Below are positions 8,476 through 17,745 of a stretch of 61,357 bases of DNA, piece by piece. The stretch is from Phycisphaerales bacterium (GTDB lineage Bacteria > Planctomycetota > Phycisphaerae > Phycisphaerales > SM1A02): NCBI GenBank assembly GCA_014238785.1, contig JABAAL010000030.1:1-61357 (forward strand), in the 5' to 3' direction. The position numbers were made by a program, and so were the translations under genes. Numbering within the stretch: the first letter of the stretch is position 1; every line of letters starts with the position of its first letter. The notes below the pieces were generated by a model, which saw only the letters and a list, made by a program, of their open reading frames with translations, was not told the DNA's origin and ran no database searches.

Positions 8476-10194
8476 ATGTCAAGGATGCAGGGATTGACTA
8501 AAGAGTGGGTAACACCACCGGTAACAGATCCGTTGAAGCCAATAGTGGGGCGGATTTTGGATGCTCGGGGCATCACCTCAAAAGATGCAGCGCAAACATT
8601 CTTAGACCCAAAATTATCTGCGCTAGAAGACCCCTACGAACTCCCAAATGCCGAAAAAGCAGCAGAGATTCTCTGTAAAGCTCTTCAAGATGGGAAAAAA
8701 GTCTTGATTTATGGTGATTACGATGCGGACGGCATTACGGGTTCAGCAGTGCTTTACCATGTTATAGTTGCAGCAACAAATCGAGATGGCCCACCGATTT
8801 ATATTCCAAATCGCATAGACGATGGCTATGGAATAAACGTGAAAGCAATCGAAAGGTTTAAAGCTCAAGGGATTGACCTCGTTGTTTCGGTTGACTGCGG
8901 TGTGACTGCAGTCGAAGCGGCTCAAAAAGCAAAAGAACTCGGGATCACATTGATTATTACCGATCATCACAAGCCAAGAGAAGATGGGAAACTCCCAGAG
9001 TGCGCAGCTATTGTGCACCCCGGTATTGACAAAGAGCCCTCCACACATTTCGCCGGAGTTGGCGTTGCGTATCAACTCGCTTGGGCGTTTGCAAGGAAGT
9101 GGTCGGGTTCTCAAAAAGTCAATGAGCAGTTGAAGCAATGTTTGCTTGAGATGATTCCTTTTGTGGCGATTGGAACCATTGCGGACATGGTCCCCCTTAT
9201 CAAAGGTAATCGAATTTTAACTCGTTGGGGGTTGCAGTTGCTGCCAAGCACAGAGAATCCTGGTTTACGTGCAATTATGGATAAGCTTGATACGCCTAAA
9301 CAAAAATTAAACGCTTCGCATATCAGTTTTGGAATTGCACCGCTCATCAATGCTGTTGGACGACTCGCACACGCCGCAACAGCGGTGGATTTGCTTACGT
9401 ATTTAGATGGTTCCCTAGCAGATGCCGCAGCGGGAGAACTCGCCGCCTTTAATATTAAAAGAAGAAAAATTCAAACGGATATTATTGCAAACGCACTTGA
9501 TCAAATTGAAGAAAATCAACTCGCGAACAAGAAAATAATCATTTTGAAGAACGATGTATGGAATCGAGGCGTCGTCGGTGTTGCTGCTGGTAAGTGTATC
9601 GAAACGCACTATCTACCAACAATTTTACTTTCTGGTGATGGCGAGGAACTCACGGGTTCTGCACGAAGTATTTCTGGATTCTCAATCTTTGACGCTCTTT
9701 GCGCCTGTCAAGAACACCTTGTTACATTTGGAGGACATGACATGGCTGCTGGATTAACGGTCAAGCGAGAAAACTTTGACGGTTTCGTTAAGGAAATGCA
9801 GTCGTATGCAAACAAACATATCGACGATGCCCAACTTGTAAAGAAGATAAAACCAGATGTCGTTGCAGAGTTGAGCGAGATTGATCTGACATCTGCAGTT
9901 GAAGTTGAAAAAATTGGCCCGTTTGGTATTGGTAACCCTGCGCCAATTGTTCAGGTGATGGGAGTAAAAGTCGACGAGGTAAGCGTAATTGGAGGCGGGG
10001 GCGCACACCTCAGTTTGAAGATTGGCTCAACTCAAAAACGCATCCGTTGCCTTTGGTGGAACTGTGGGAAGTTCGCTTCAAAAATTAATAGGGGTTCTAG
10101 TATTGATGTGATTGGAAAAATAAAAGTGAATGAATTTCGTGGAGTAAGAACGGTAGAGCTAGACTTGCTTGATATCGCTTTACCAAGCAGCTAA
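8476..10194 (+). CDS. recJ: Single-strand-specific exonuclease RecJ
   Basis: 572 residues. A 5'-to-3' ssDNA exonuclease for recombination and mismatch repair. The DHH-superfamily motifs appear in order: YGDYDADGITGSAVL (motif I, near residue 80), VVSVDCGVT, the DHH motif in IITDHHKP, VAIGTIADMVPL, GIAPLINAVGR and the DHHA1 motif GGHDMAAG. A C-terminal OB-like RecJ domain follows. The start ATG at 8476 gives MSRMQGLTKEW. Its last 15 bases overlap the convergent CNNM gene. Confidence 0.95.
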   Translation: MSRMQGLTKEWVTPPVTDPLKPIVGRILDARGITSKDAAQTFLDPKLSALEDPYELPNAEKAAEILCKALQDGKKVLIYGDYDADGITGSAVLYHVIVAATNRDGPPIYIPNRIDDGYGINVKAIERFKAQGIDLVVSVDCGVTAVEAAQKAKELGITLIITDHHKPREDGKLPECAAIVHPGIDKEPSTHFAGVGVAYQLAWAFARKWSGSQKVNEQLKQCLLEMIPFVAIGTIADMVPLIKGNRILTRWGLQLLPSTENPGLRAIMDKLDTPKQKLNASHISFGIAPLINAVGRLAHAATAVDLLTYLDGSLADAAAGELAAFNIKRRKIQTDIIANALDQIEENQLANKKIIILKNDVWNRGVVGVAAGKCIETHYLPTILLSGDGEELTGSARSISGFSIFDALCACQEHLVTFGGHDMAAGLTVKRENFDGFVKEMQSYANKHIDDAQLVKKIKPDVVAELSEIDLTSAVEVEKIGPFGIGNPAPIVQVMGVKVDEVSVIGGGGAHLSLKIGSTQKRIRCLWWNCGKFASKINRGSSIDVIGKIKVNEFRGVRTVELDLLDIALPSS

Positions 10195-11157
10195 CTCGCC
10201 AACCATTGGCTCAACAAGATCTTTTAGAGTGACAATACCGATTGGCTTTTTGTTTTGTGTTGTCACAATGGCCATCGAAACACCGCTCTTGCGTAAATCA
10301 TGGAGCGCATCACGAACGGGTGTGTCCGCTGTGATAAAAATAGGAGTTTTGAGTAGGTTCGTAGTAGTTTCCTGCGGGGTAAGAAGTGCGCTAAGTACCG
10401 GAAGTACTCCAACCACGAAGCCCTGACCGTCAACAACCGGCAAGCGAGTGTGTATCGTAGGCCCGATAGCAGAGGACCTTCTGTTTGTCGAAATGTTTTC
10501 ACCTATGCATTGCACCCTTGACCACGGAACCATTTCACTCCGAACGGTAAGTGATCGCATGGCAAGCACTCGATCGGCCAAAGTGGTTTGCTCTGCACTA
10601 AGTACGCCACCCTCTAGGCCCTCTTTAAAGAGTAGACCAAAGCGTCTACGAGGTGATGGTTCAATAGCGCCCTCATCTCCAAGAAAGACACGAGCGATTT
10701 TTCCAACGGCGGCAACTATTGGGACGATACCGCTCCACCACAGAATTTTATCTGTCCAAAACAACGTAGCGCTCCATTTGTACGTCCATGTGTCTGTATG
10801 TGATCGGAATAAATCTTTTGGAAGTACTTCACCAAAGATGAATAGAATCGGAATCATGACCATGGCGTTGATGATGATTGCCATCCAAGGCCCAAGCGTT
10901 GTTTCTTCCAATAATCGAGCAGCGCCGTAACTTGCAAGATAATTTGCAATATTGTTACATACGAGTAAGACAGCAAGCATTCGAGCGGGACGGTTTATGA
11001 TTGCAAAAAGTCTCTTAGCACTCGTAACGCCGCTTAATGCACGTACATCGAGCCGAATTTTGTTCACAGTGTAGAGGCCTGTTTCAAGTCCGGAATACAG
11101 CGCACTGAGCAAGATGCCAAGTAAGGTAATGCCGATGGCAATGTACATTTCGGTCAT
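10180..11157 (-). CDS. CNNM (DUF21) / CBS membrane protein, short paralogue
   Basis: 325 residues. An N-terminal DUF21/CNNM transmembrane domain starts ITLLGILLSALYSGLETGLY, with further segments around residues 60-80 and 100-120. Two weak CBS repeats follow; the last is ADTPVRDALHDLRKSGVS. The family includes Mg2+/Co2+ efflux-related CorC/HlyC proteins, but the C-terminal CorC_HlyC domain is missing. It overlaps its longer paralogue upstream (ATGA at 11154-11157), so the pair may work together. Transport substrate unknown. Confidence 0.85.
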   Translation of the reverse strand: MTEMYIAIGITLLGILLSALYSGLETGLYTVNKIRLDVRALSGVTSAKRLFAIINRPARMLAVLLVCNNIANYLASYGAARLLEETTLGPWMAIIINAMVMIPILFIFGEVLPKDLFRSHTDTWTYKWSATLFWTDKILWWSGIVPIVAAVGKIARVFLGDEGAIEPSPRRRFGLLFKEGLEGGVLSAEQTTLADRVLAMRSLTVRSEMVPWSRVQCIGENISTNRRSSAIGPTIHTRLPVVDGQGFVVGVLPVLSALLTPQETTTNLLKTPIFITADTPVRDALHDLRKSGVSMAIVTTQNKKPIGIVTLKDLVEPMVGELAAW

Positions 11158-12437
11158 TGCACTTCCCTTTTGAATATAGAAACAAGGACGGTTGCAACAC
11201 GGTACGTATCCATAGATTCCACTTCAAGTTCTAAGTTACTAAAGTGGACGATGTCTCCGACTTCTGGGATGCGTCCGAGTTTTGCAGCGATTAAACCGCC
11301 CATTGTTGCAGCAGGGCAGTGCTCTACGAAGGAACCCATCGCCGCTGCCCATCCCCGTACTCCAGTATTCGCGTCGATTTTCCACTTACCGCCATCGAGT
11401 TGCTGCGGTTTGGTAATTTCAAAGTGGTCATCACCACCAATTTCACCAATAAGTTCTTCTAAAACATCTTCGAGCGTTACTAGACCAGCCGTTCCGCCAA
11501 ATTCGTCCACAACAATGGCAAGCCGAGTAGAAGTTTCCCGAAATCGGGTAAGGAGTTGGTCGAGGGTCGCAACTTGCGGAATAAATTGCGGCTTTGTCAT
11601 ACTCGCTTGCAAAAGTGTTTGTCCATCGTTGCATTGCTGCAAATATCTTTTCGTGTGCAACATGCCTTCAATATCATCAATGTCGTCACCATAAAGCGGA
11701 AGTTGCGTTAGTCTACTTTGTGCGATTATTTTCCGTAATTCCTCTTCGCTTGAAGTAGTTGGAGCAGAAATCATATGCACTCTTGGAGTCATGACCTCGC
11801 GGACCCGTATTCGACCAAGTTCCACAACCTCAAACAACACGCGTTGCTCGTCTTGATCGATGATGCCATCGGACGAGGAGTACGCTACAAGTGAAGCAAG
11901 TTCCGTTGCATTGAGCGAATTTGGCGTTGATGAAGAAACAAGACGGGAGAGCGGGGAAATGAGTACTACATCAATTGCCCTGCGCAGGGGAGAAACGACG
12001 CGGTGCAAGGGTGAAAGCAGGGGCGCAAGTAACATCGCTGTTCCAGTTGGCCTTGCTGTTGCAGCCATCTTTGGGAGAATCTCTCCAAAAATAACTAAAG
12101 AGAATAATGTTGCCGCAGCAATAGCTATTTCTACGCCAGCATTTCCTGGCGCATGCAACATCAGAACGGAACCCATAACAAAGTAGAGCACATTGGCAGT
12201 CATATTTCCTATAAGAATCGTAATGAGCACATTCCGGCGATCACGGGCAATATAAAGAACCGCGCTTGCTGATGGTTTTTTTCGTTTTTGCAATTCAGCA
12301 AGTTGCGCTTGACTAAGTCGAAAAAAAGCCGTCTCGCTGCAACTAAAAAAAGCACTCAAAAGGAGTAGAGGTAAAAGAGAGACAAGGAGGGCAATGTCAA
12401 GGCTGCTCCAACCAGATTGTTCTGCGGATTCAATCAT
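11154..12437 (-). CDS. CNNM / CBS / CorC-HlyC family membrane protein
   Basis: 427 residues. A DUF21 membrane domain (LLVSLLPLLLLSAFFSCSET, about residues 14-33, and later helices) is followed by a CBS pair (VREVMTPRVHMI, then LPLYGDDIDDIEGMLHTK) and a C-terminal CorC_HlyC domain with FRETSTRLAIVVDEFGGTAG and LEDVLEELIGEIGGDD. The family is linked to Mg2+/Co2+ handling and membrane-associated processes; the exact role is unproven. It overlaps the acyltransferase upstream (12434-12437) and the short CNNM paralogue downstream. Confidence 0.9.
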   Translation of the reverse strand: MIESAEQSGWSSLDIALLVSLLPLLLLSAFFSCSETAFFRLSQAQLAELQKRKKPSASAVLYIARDRRNVLITILIGNMTANVLYFVMGSVLMLHAPGNAGVEIAIAAATLFSLVIFGEILPKMAATARPTGTAMLLAPLLSPLHRVVSPLRRAIDVVLISPLSRLVSSSTPNSLNATELASLVAYSSSDGIIDQDEQRVLFEVVELGRIRVREVMTPRVHMISAPTTSSEEELRKIIAQSRLTQLPLYGDDIDDIEGMLHTKRYLQQCNDGQTLLQASMTKPQFIPQVATLDQLLTRFRETSTRLAIVVDEFGGTAGLVTLEDVLEELIGEIGGDDHFEITKPQQLDGGKWKIDANTGVRGWAAAMGSFVEHCPAATMGGLIAAKLGRIPEVGDIVHFSNLELEVESMDTYRVATVLVSIFKREVQ

Positions 12438-13150
12438 GCACTGCCCGCCATTTCGCGAACTGCGGTTTCCACTCTTTCCATAAACTCTGTGGAGCCTTCA
12501 TCTTCTTTGAAGTGTAGCGGTTTTCCATACGAAATTTGGATAACACCAGGCCTTGGAATATATACTTTCTCTGGAAGTACATTTCGACCTCCCTGCACGT
12601 ATATTGGAACGATTGGTCTGCCGCTCTTCTTGGCGATAATTGCAAGTCCGCCCTTGAACGTTGCAATTTCACCCGATCGACTGCGGGTGCCCTCTGGGTA
12701 AATAACAATAGACCATCCGTGAAGTAATAAATCCTGCATCGTTCGGATGGAACGTAATGGTGATTTGATTCTTTCGATTCCAAATGCATGCCATAGCGCT
12801 GCAACAAAAAATTGAACAAGTTGTTTTTTACATGAAGTGCCTTCCCTATCAGCAAAGTGATCAAATGCAGCAGCCACAGCAGTGGTTTTACGTAGATGAC
12901 TTGGCAACGTATGCATAATCACATGTGTATCTACATGGCTTTGATGGTTGGATGCAAATATAACTGGGCCTTCCATTTCACTGAAGTGCTCACTCCCAAC
13001 CGTCTTCCACGAAACCCGTCGCAAAAATTTCACGAGTTTGAGTGTAGTCAATAAGATAACCCTACAACATCGTACAAGTGGAGAACGAAATTGTTTTAAA
13101 ATTGCGTCAGCATCAGGTGGCGCGTTAATTTTCTGTTCGTGGGATGTCAT
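12434..13150 (-). CDS. 1-acyl-sn-glycerol-3-phosphate acyltransferase (PlsC family)
   Basis: 238 residues. Transfers an acyl chain to a lysophospholipid acceptor at the membrane. The catalytic NHQSHVD (HxxxxD) is near residues 68-74, and the phosphate-binding block IYPEGTRSRSGE near residue 150 is followed by FKGGLAIIAKKSGRPIVPIY. The start at 13150 lies inside the 3' end of the DegT gene (26-bp overlap). A second PlsC-family gene is at 53309-54016. Assignment to phosphatidate synthesis rather than another acyltransfer is inferred. Confidence 0.87.
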   Translation of the reverse strand: MTSHEQKINAPPDADAILKQFRSPLVRCCRVILLTTLKLVKFLRRVSWKTVGSEHFSEMEGPVIFASNHQSHVDTHVIMHTLPSHLRKTTAVAAAFDHFADREGTSCKKQLVQFFVAALWHAFGIERIKSPLRSIRTMQDLLLHGWSIVIYPEGTRSRSGEIATFKGGLAIIAKKSGRPIVPIYVQGGRNVLPEKVYIPRPGVIQISYGKPLHFKEDEGSTEFMERVETAVREMAGSA

Positions 13151-14387
13151 TGGCGTGTGCTAAAACCTTTTCAAACGCAAATGCGTATTGGTCAAGTAAT
13201 GCAGTATCTGAGGAAGGAAAGGAAGGCAATTTAAGGAGACAGCCATTTCCAGCAGTCGTGTTAGGGAGATCCATTGGGTCATATGTATGTATCGGATTCT
13301 CTTCCGTTGCAGGCAAGCGCGCAAGTTTTGACCAAACACCGTGGGTGAAAACTGGTTGCTGATGCAGCAACGGATACCGAGGGGCGGTAACAAGCGCGCC
13401 TTCGGATTGCAGAGCATTTGCTAAATCAATAATTGGCAATCCGGTTTTCTTCGCGTCGTATCGAACGAGAAATTCGAAGTACACACGCTGCGTTTCGCCT
13501 GTAGACAAAAAAGTTTCGAGCCCGAATTCCTCAAGTTTTCTTGAGAGGTATTCACAGTTTTTATTACGCTTAGCGTTGCGTTCGTCCAATTTTTGTAACT
13601 GCGAGTACGCAAGTGCACCAGCCATCGGCGCCATTCTGAACTTGAATCCAAAGCCAGTAGCAGCGAAGTATTTATTTTCTGATTCAAGGTTGAGTAGTCT
13701 TTCGTAGTGCCCTAATCGAATCGCTGACTCGTACAGTATTTCGTCATCGCAAAGTAATATGCCGCCCTCACCAGAAGGGCATAACTTATTCCCTTGCATA
13801 CTGAAAATACTGACATCACCAAATGAGCCAATGGGCTGGCCTTTGTACGTAGCACCATGGGCATGCGATGCGTCTTCTAAGATTTTCAAGTTGTATTTCT
13901 TGGCAATTTCGACGAGTTCGTCCATGTTGGAGGGCATGCCAAATAAGTGCACGACAACTATAGCTTTTGTTTTGTCCGTTATTTTTCGCTCTACATCTTC
14001 GGGGTCTAGCCCAAGAGATGTAGGCTCTAATTCAGCAAAGACTGGAACTCCACCGCAATGGAGCACAGGCATAACGCTTGACCACCACGTTGCCGATGGC
14101 ACAATCACTTCATCAAACGGCTCAATGCCGATTGCATGGAGTCCCGCAAGAATGGCGGACGTACCGTTATTGTGTGTCACGGCAAATTTTCTACCGGTAC
14201 GTTCTTTGTATGCTTCCTCAAGCTCACCAATAATTGGATGTAGCGATAGGTCACCGCTTCGAAGAACATCAAGGACGGCTTGCTCATCGTGTGTAGAAAT
14301 AATGGGCCACTTGTTTGCCTCATCCTGATCGAGGGTTATTGCTTGGTTTCCACCGAGTATCGCTGGAAGTTCCGTTGCGATGGGCAT
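13125..14387 (-). CDS. DegT/DnrJ/EryC1-family PLP aminotransferase
   Basis: 420 residues. These enzymes aminate keto-sugars or related substrates for surface glycans and small molecules. The PLP lysine is K201 in SMQGNKLCPSGEGG; other family blocks are THNNGTSAILAGLHAI, EVIVPSATWW and ILEDASHAHGATYKG. It sits one base after floA and overlaps the acyltransferase, in a run of membrane-envelope genes. No sugar-nucleotide biosynthesis genes are adjacent, so the substrate is open. Confidence 0.88.
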   Translation of the reverse strand: MPIATELPAILGGNQAITLDQDEANKWPIISTHDEQAVLDVLRSGDLSLHPIIGELEEAYKERTGRKFAVTHNNGTSAILAGLHAIGIEPFDEVIVPSATWWSSVMPVLHCGGVPVFAELEPTSLGLDPEDVERKITDKTKAIVVVHLFGMPSNMDELVEIAKKYNLKILEDASHAHGATYKGQPIGSFGDVSIFSMQGNKLCPSGEGGILLCDDEILYESAIRLGHYERLLNLESENKYFAATGFGFKFRMAPMAGALAYSQLQKLDERNAKRNKNCEYLSRKLEEFGLETFLSTGETQRVYFEFLVRYDAKKTGLPIIDLANALQSEGALVTAPRYPLLHQQPVFTHGVWSKLARLPATEENPIHTYDPMDLPNTTAGNGCLLKLPSFPSSDTALLDQYAFAFEKVLAHANDIPRTEN

Positions 14388-14388
14388 G

Positions 14389-15408
14389 TTATTTCTCGGT
14401 ATCAGGCGCGTCGCCCGCGATGGAAGATCGCATATCAGTATCTGAGATTACATTTTTCATGTTGTAATAGTCCATCACGCCAAAGTTGCCCTCTCTAAAT
14501 GCGTCAGCCATCGCTTTTGGTACGTCGGCTTCAGCAAGAACAACAAGCGCACGGTTTTTTTGTTCTTCGGCGCGATACTCTGCCTCTTGCGCTACCGCCA
14601 TTGCCCGTCTTTTTTCTGCTTCGGCCTGGAACCTTGATTTGTCAGCTTCTGCTTGATGTGCCTGCAACGTTGCGCCAATATTTTCGCCAACGTCTATGTC
14701 TGCGATATCAATGGAGAGAATTTCAAATGCAGTCCCCGCATCGAGACCTTTTGAGAGTACGGTTTTCGAAATATTGTCAGGGTTTTCTAGCACTTTCAAG
14801 TGTGTAGATGCTGAACCAATTGTAGAAATGATGCCCTCGCCAACACGTGCAATAATTGTTTCTTCAGTCGCACCTCCGACAAGACGTGCAATGTTTGTTC
14901 GTACGGTCACTCGTGCACGGGCTTTGAGTTGGATACCATCACCCGCGACTGCGTCGATTGTACGTTTACTTCCACCATCGCTTGGGCAGTCGATAACTTT
15001 CGGGTCTACGCTTGTACGGACTGCCTCTAAAATATCTCGACCCGCAAGGTCAATCGCCGTCGCCGTTTCCCATTGCAAGTCAATTCTTGCTTTGTCGGCA
15101 GCAATCATGGCGCGAACTACATTCATAATGCGGCCACCTGCTAGGTAATGCGCTTCAAGTTGATCGGTCGTCAGTTCAATGCCGGCTTTCTTCGCACTGA
15201 TGCGATTAATGACAACTGATTTCGCGTTGACTTTTCGAAATCGCATCATGACAAGGTCGATTAACCCAACCTTTGCACCACTCACCCATGCTTGCAGGTA
15301 CAAGCCGATATATTGAAACGCAAAGGCAACAATAATAAGTAAAAATATGCCGCCGATGATGACTCCGCCAAGGAGCCAAGGTGAAATTGCCGCTAATAAT
15401 AAGTTCAT
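14389..15408 (-). CDS. floA: Flotillin-like protein FloA
   Basis: 339 residues. Organises functional membrane microdomains. One N-terminal membrane segment ([20 protein letters not shown], residues 11-30) is followed by the FloA-type SPFH region ([24 protein letters not shown]-like [18 protein letters not shown]) and an alanine/glutamate-rich coiled coil ([20 protein letters not shown]). An ideal ribosome site AGGAGG lies 5 bases before the ATG at 15408. The two NfeD genes immediately upstream are the usual partners of FloA. Confidence 0.94.
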   Translation of the reverse strand: MNLLLAAISPWLLGGVIIGGIFLLIIVAFAFQYIGLYLQAWVSGAKVGLIDLVMMRFRKVNAKSVVINRISAKKAGIELTTDQLEAHYLAGGRIMNVVRAMIAADKARIDLQWETATAIDLAGRDILEAVRTSVDPKVIDCPSDGGSKRTIDAVAGDGIQLKARARVTVRTNIARLVGGATEETIIARVGEGIISTIGSASTHLKVLENPDNISKTVLSKGLDAGTAFEILSIDIADIDVGENIGATLQAHQAEADKSRFQAEAEKRRAMAVAQEAEYRAEEQKNRALVVLAEADVPKAMADAFREGNFGVMDYYNMKNVISDTDMRSSIAGDAPDTEK

Positions 15409-15437
15409 AGGAACCTCCTCTTCAAGTCCGTATTGTA

Positions 15438-15992
15438 TCAGTCCTTGATTTCTCTGACTTTAATTTGGTTGTCGTACACAGAAACGACTTTGATAGGGGT
15501 GTTTGCCTCGATACTACCTGTTTCAGCCATTGCGTCGATGCGTTGCCCATCAATCCGAACAACCCCAATCGGCCGAAGTACGGTGACGGTTTCTCCAAGT
15601 TGTCCGACAAGCAATTGCAAGGTTGCTTGGTATTCTTCTCGCCTAGCTTTGGAAAGTTGCATTGCTTCTTCAGGGTCTTCTTGGACAACGCCACCAAGGA
15701 TCATTCGCGAGGCAAGTGGAGAACTTGCCCATATTTTGAAGGCAATCCAAGCAAGAATTGGGCCAAAGATACAATAAATACCAGTTGCCACAAGTCCGGT
15801 GTTTATGTCGTGCATGTAAAAAGCGACGAGTGACGCGATAACGGCAAGCGCACCAACAAGCGCAATGATTCCACCCGATGGAACGAATATCTCGACAAGA
15901 AACAGAACAAGTGCAATGCTGATAAAGATAAACGCCCAAATAATGGGGGATGCATTTGTTGCTGTAGCAGTTTGTGCAAGTAGTTCAATCAT
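15438..15992 (-). CDS. Short NfeD-like membrane protein
   Basis: 184 residues with about four hydrophobic segments ([20 protein letters not shown], then [20 protein letters not shown] and further ones) and a C-terminal OB-fold NfeD domain around [20 protein letters not shown]. It lacks a protease domain. It overlaps the long NfeD gene (ATGA at 15989-15992) and precedes floA, a conserved arrangement in bacteria. Probably a membrane partner of FloA. Confidence 0.87.
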   Translation of the reverse strand: MIELLAQTATATNASPIIWAFIFISIALVLFLVEIFVPSGGIIALVGALAVIASLVAFYMHDINTGLVATGIYCIFGPILAWIAFKIWASSPLASRMILGGVVQEDPEEAMQLSKARREEYQATLQLLVGQLGETVTVLRPIGVVRIDGQRIDAMAETGSIEANTPIKVVSVYDNQIKVREIKD

Positions 15993-17578
15993 GTAACTTC
16001 CTCAACTTCGATAGTGAGGCCGACCCGTATTATACGCACAGTCGCACCCTTTGTAATCCATTGTCCTGAAGTTGTAGCATCAAAAATAGCACCATCGACT
16101 TCAATGCGTCCGCTGGGTCGAAGATCCGTTATTGCGCGGGCGGTAGTATGCAGTGCCGGTTGGCAAACGGCTGGAATTGCAACACTACTAATCTCACCTC
16201 CAAGCACAATTCGGTGGAGTGCTACCGTATCTCCTAATCGCTTTGCAATAATCCAAGCACCAATGATGGCAAGGATACATCCACCAACAACAGCCCCAAG
16301 GCCAGTTAAAAGTTGTACTTGTCCCTGTGGTGATTGCAGCGAGCCTGAGATGAAACTTCCCACCATGCCAGCAAATAAAAACCCAACACCTAAGAATCCT
16401 GTAAAACCAGTTCCGGGTATGACAAATATTTCAACTGCGATGAGTGCAATGCCTGCAAAAACGAGAACGAGATCCCACCACTGTGCTAAACCAGCAAGGT
16501 AGGGTGCGCCAATTAAAATGCTCATTGATACGACGGCCCCAGCACTAAATACACCGGTGGAACCAGTAACAAATTCAACAAAGACGCAAATTAAAAACAC
16601 TGCGATGAGCGCAAGCCGTACTGGCCAACTAATAAGAATTCGAACGAGTCCTTCCGCCCAATTGGGTGTATGTCGTTTTACAGAAGTCGCGCCGAACCAC
16701 TGTTGCAACTCGGTGTCGCTTGCAATTACATCCGTAATAAGACCATACTGTTTTGCTTCTGCTGGTTTAAGTGTGAGTAAGCGGTCGCTTGGAACAATTT
16801 GTTTGACAAGTTTCCATGCATCTGAATCGTTTGCCGTGAGTTGTGGTCGACTTGATGGAAGTTTTTGCGTAAACAAGGGATCCCATGTTGGGCCTCTGGC
16901 TCCCAGAGTATTGGTTAAGTCGGAAAGTGAGTCGAAGTAGGGCGATAACGTGGCGGGAGTTTCTTGCCCCGTCCCAATCGGCGAGAACTGACGTGGTGGC
17001 GGCTCGCCAAATATCGTTTCGTATTCGCCCACATTTACGCAGACAGTCTCGCCATTGATTCTATTTTGCAGCAGCCAAAGCTCAATGCCAACGCTGACAA
17101 AAGATTCTACGAGGTGTTCATCGTAGTGGTTACGCCTTGCAGAGTCGATAACTTCAGAAAGAACTGGCGACTCGATTTTTGCTCGTTCAGTCGCAGGTAT
17201 TGGTTGACCGGTCGCGTTGATTGGCGCCGCATCTCCAAAAGTACTTCCGGGCGCTGCAATTATTTCTCTACAGGCAAGGGCGATGATTGTTCCAGCAGAA
17301 AATGCGTGTGGATGAATCCAGGCGACCGTATTGTTTGGCGCATGGTTTTTTAAGGCGTAGCAAATCTCAAGCGTCGCCATGAGGTCACCGCCGGGTGTGT
17401 TTAAGTCAATAACAATTGCATCAGCATCTTTTGCTTCTTCAAGTCGTCTCTTGAAACTTTTAGCGGTCACTGTGTCTACGACACCCTCGATGGTAATGAT
17501 GGCGACGTTGTTTGCTTGCCGGTAACTTGGGACTGGCGTTGCTTGAGAAAATGTGATTGCAGCAATCATTGCGAGCAT
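15989..17578 (-). CDS. Long NfeD: membrane-anchored ClpP-class serine protease
   Basis: 529 residues from the ATG at 17578. The ClpP-like domain shows VAIITIEGVVDT, IVIDLNTPGGDL and the nucleophile block HAFSAGTIIALACREI, with a possible catalytic lysine in ATERAKIESP. A membrane domain of several helices and a C-terminal NfeD OB fold (LRPSGRIEVDGAIFD) follow. The chosen start gives a hydrophobic leader MLAMIAAITFSQATP. A GTG 22 codons upstream (17644) has a better ribosome site (GAGG), so the N-terminus is uncertain. First gene of the NfeD-FloA run. Confidence 0.87.
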   Translation of the reverse strand: MLAMIAAITFSQATPVPSYRQANNVAIITIEGVVDTVTAKSFKRRLEEAKDADAIVIDLNTPGGDLMATLEICYALKNHAPNNTVAWIHPHAFSAGTIIALACREIIAAPGSTFGDAAPINATGQPIPATERAKIESPVLSEVIDSARRNHYDEHLVESFVSVGIELWLLQNRINGETVCVNVGEYETIFGEPPPRQFSPIGTGQETPATLSPYFDSLSDLTNTLGARGPTWDPLFTQKLPSSRPQLTANDSDAWKLVKQIVPSDRLLTLKPAEAKQYGLITDVIASDTELQQWFGATSVKRHTPNWAEGLVRILISWPVRLALIAVFLICVFVEFVTGSTGVFSAGAVVSMSILIGAPYLAGLAQWWDLVLVFAGIALIAVEIFVIPGTGFTGFLGVGFLFAGMVGSFISGSLQSPQGQVQLLTGLGAVVGGCILAIIGAWIIAKRLGDTVALHRIVLGGEISSVAIPAVCQPALHTTARAITDLRPSGRIEVDGAIFDATTSGQWITKGATVRIIRVGLTIEVEEVT

Positions 17579-17686
17579 ATACGTATTGTATGTAAACAAA
17601 GACTCGGGAGCGTCCTGAGGAGTTGGGTGGTAGAACCGGAGCACAATGAATGTACCTCAGAGCTAATTCGGGACAATCCAATAGAA

Positions 17687-17718
17687 AAACCGGCTGCAGC
17701 AATTGCTGCAGCCGGTTT
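17687..17718 (-). terminator. Strong intrinsic terminator downstream of the pseudopilin genes
   Basis: A perfect inverted repeat with 14-bp arms (17687-17700 and 17705-17718) around AATT; core CCGGCTGCAGC / GCTGCAGCCGG. On the minus strand it is followed by TTTTTC, the expected U-tract, so it ends transcripts from the pilin-like genes at 17746-19753. It also insulates the NfeD-FloA run downstream. Confidence 0.85.
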
Positions 17719-17745
17719 ATTGAACAATCTACTTTTCAAATACGA

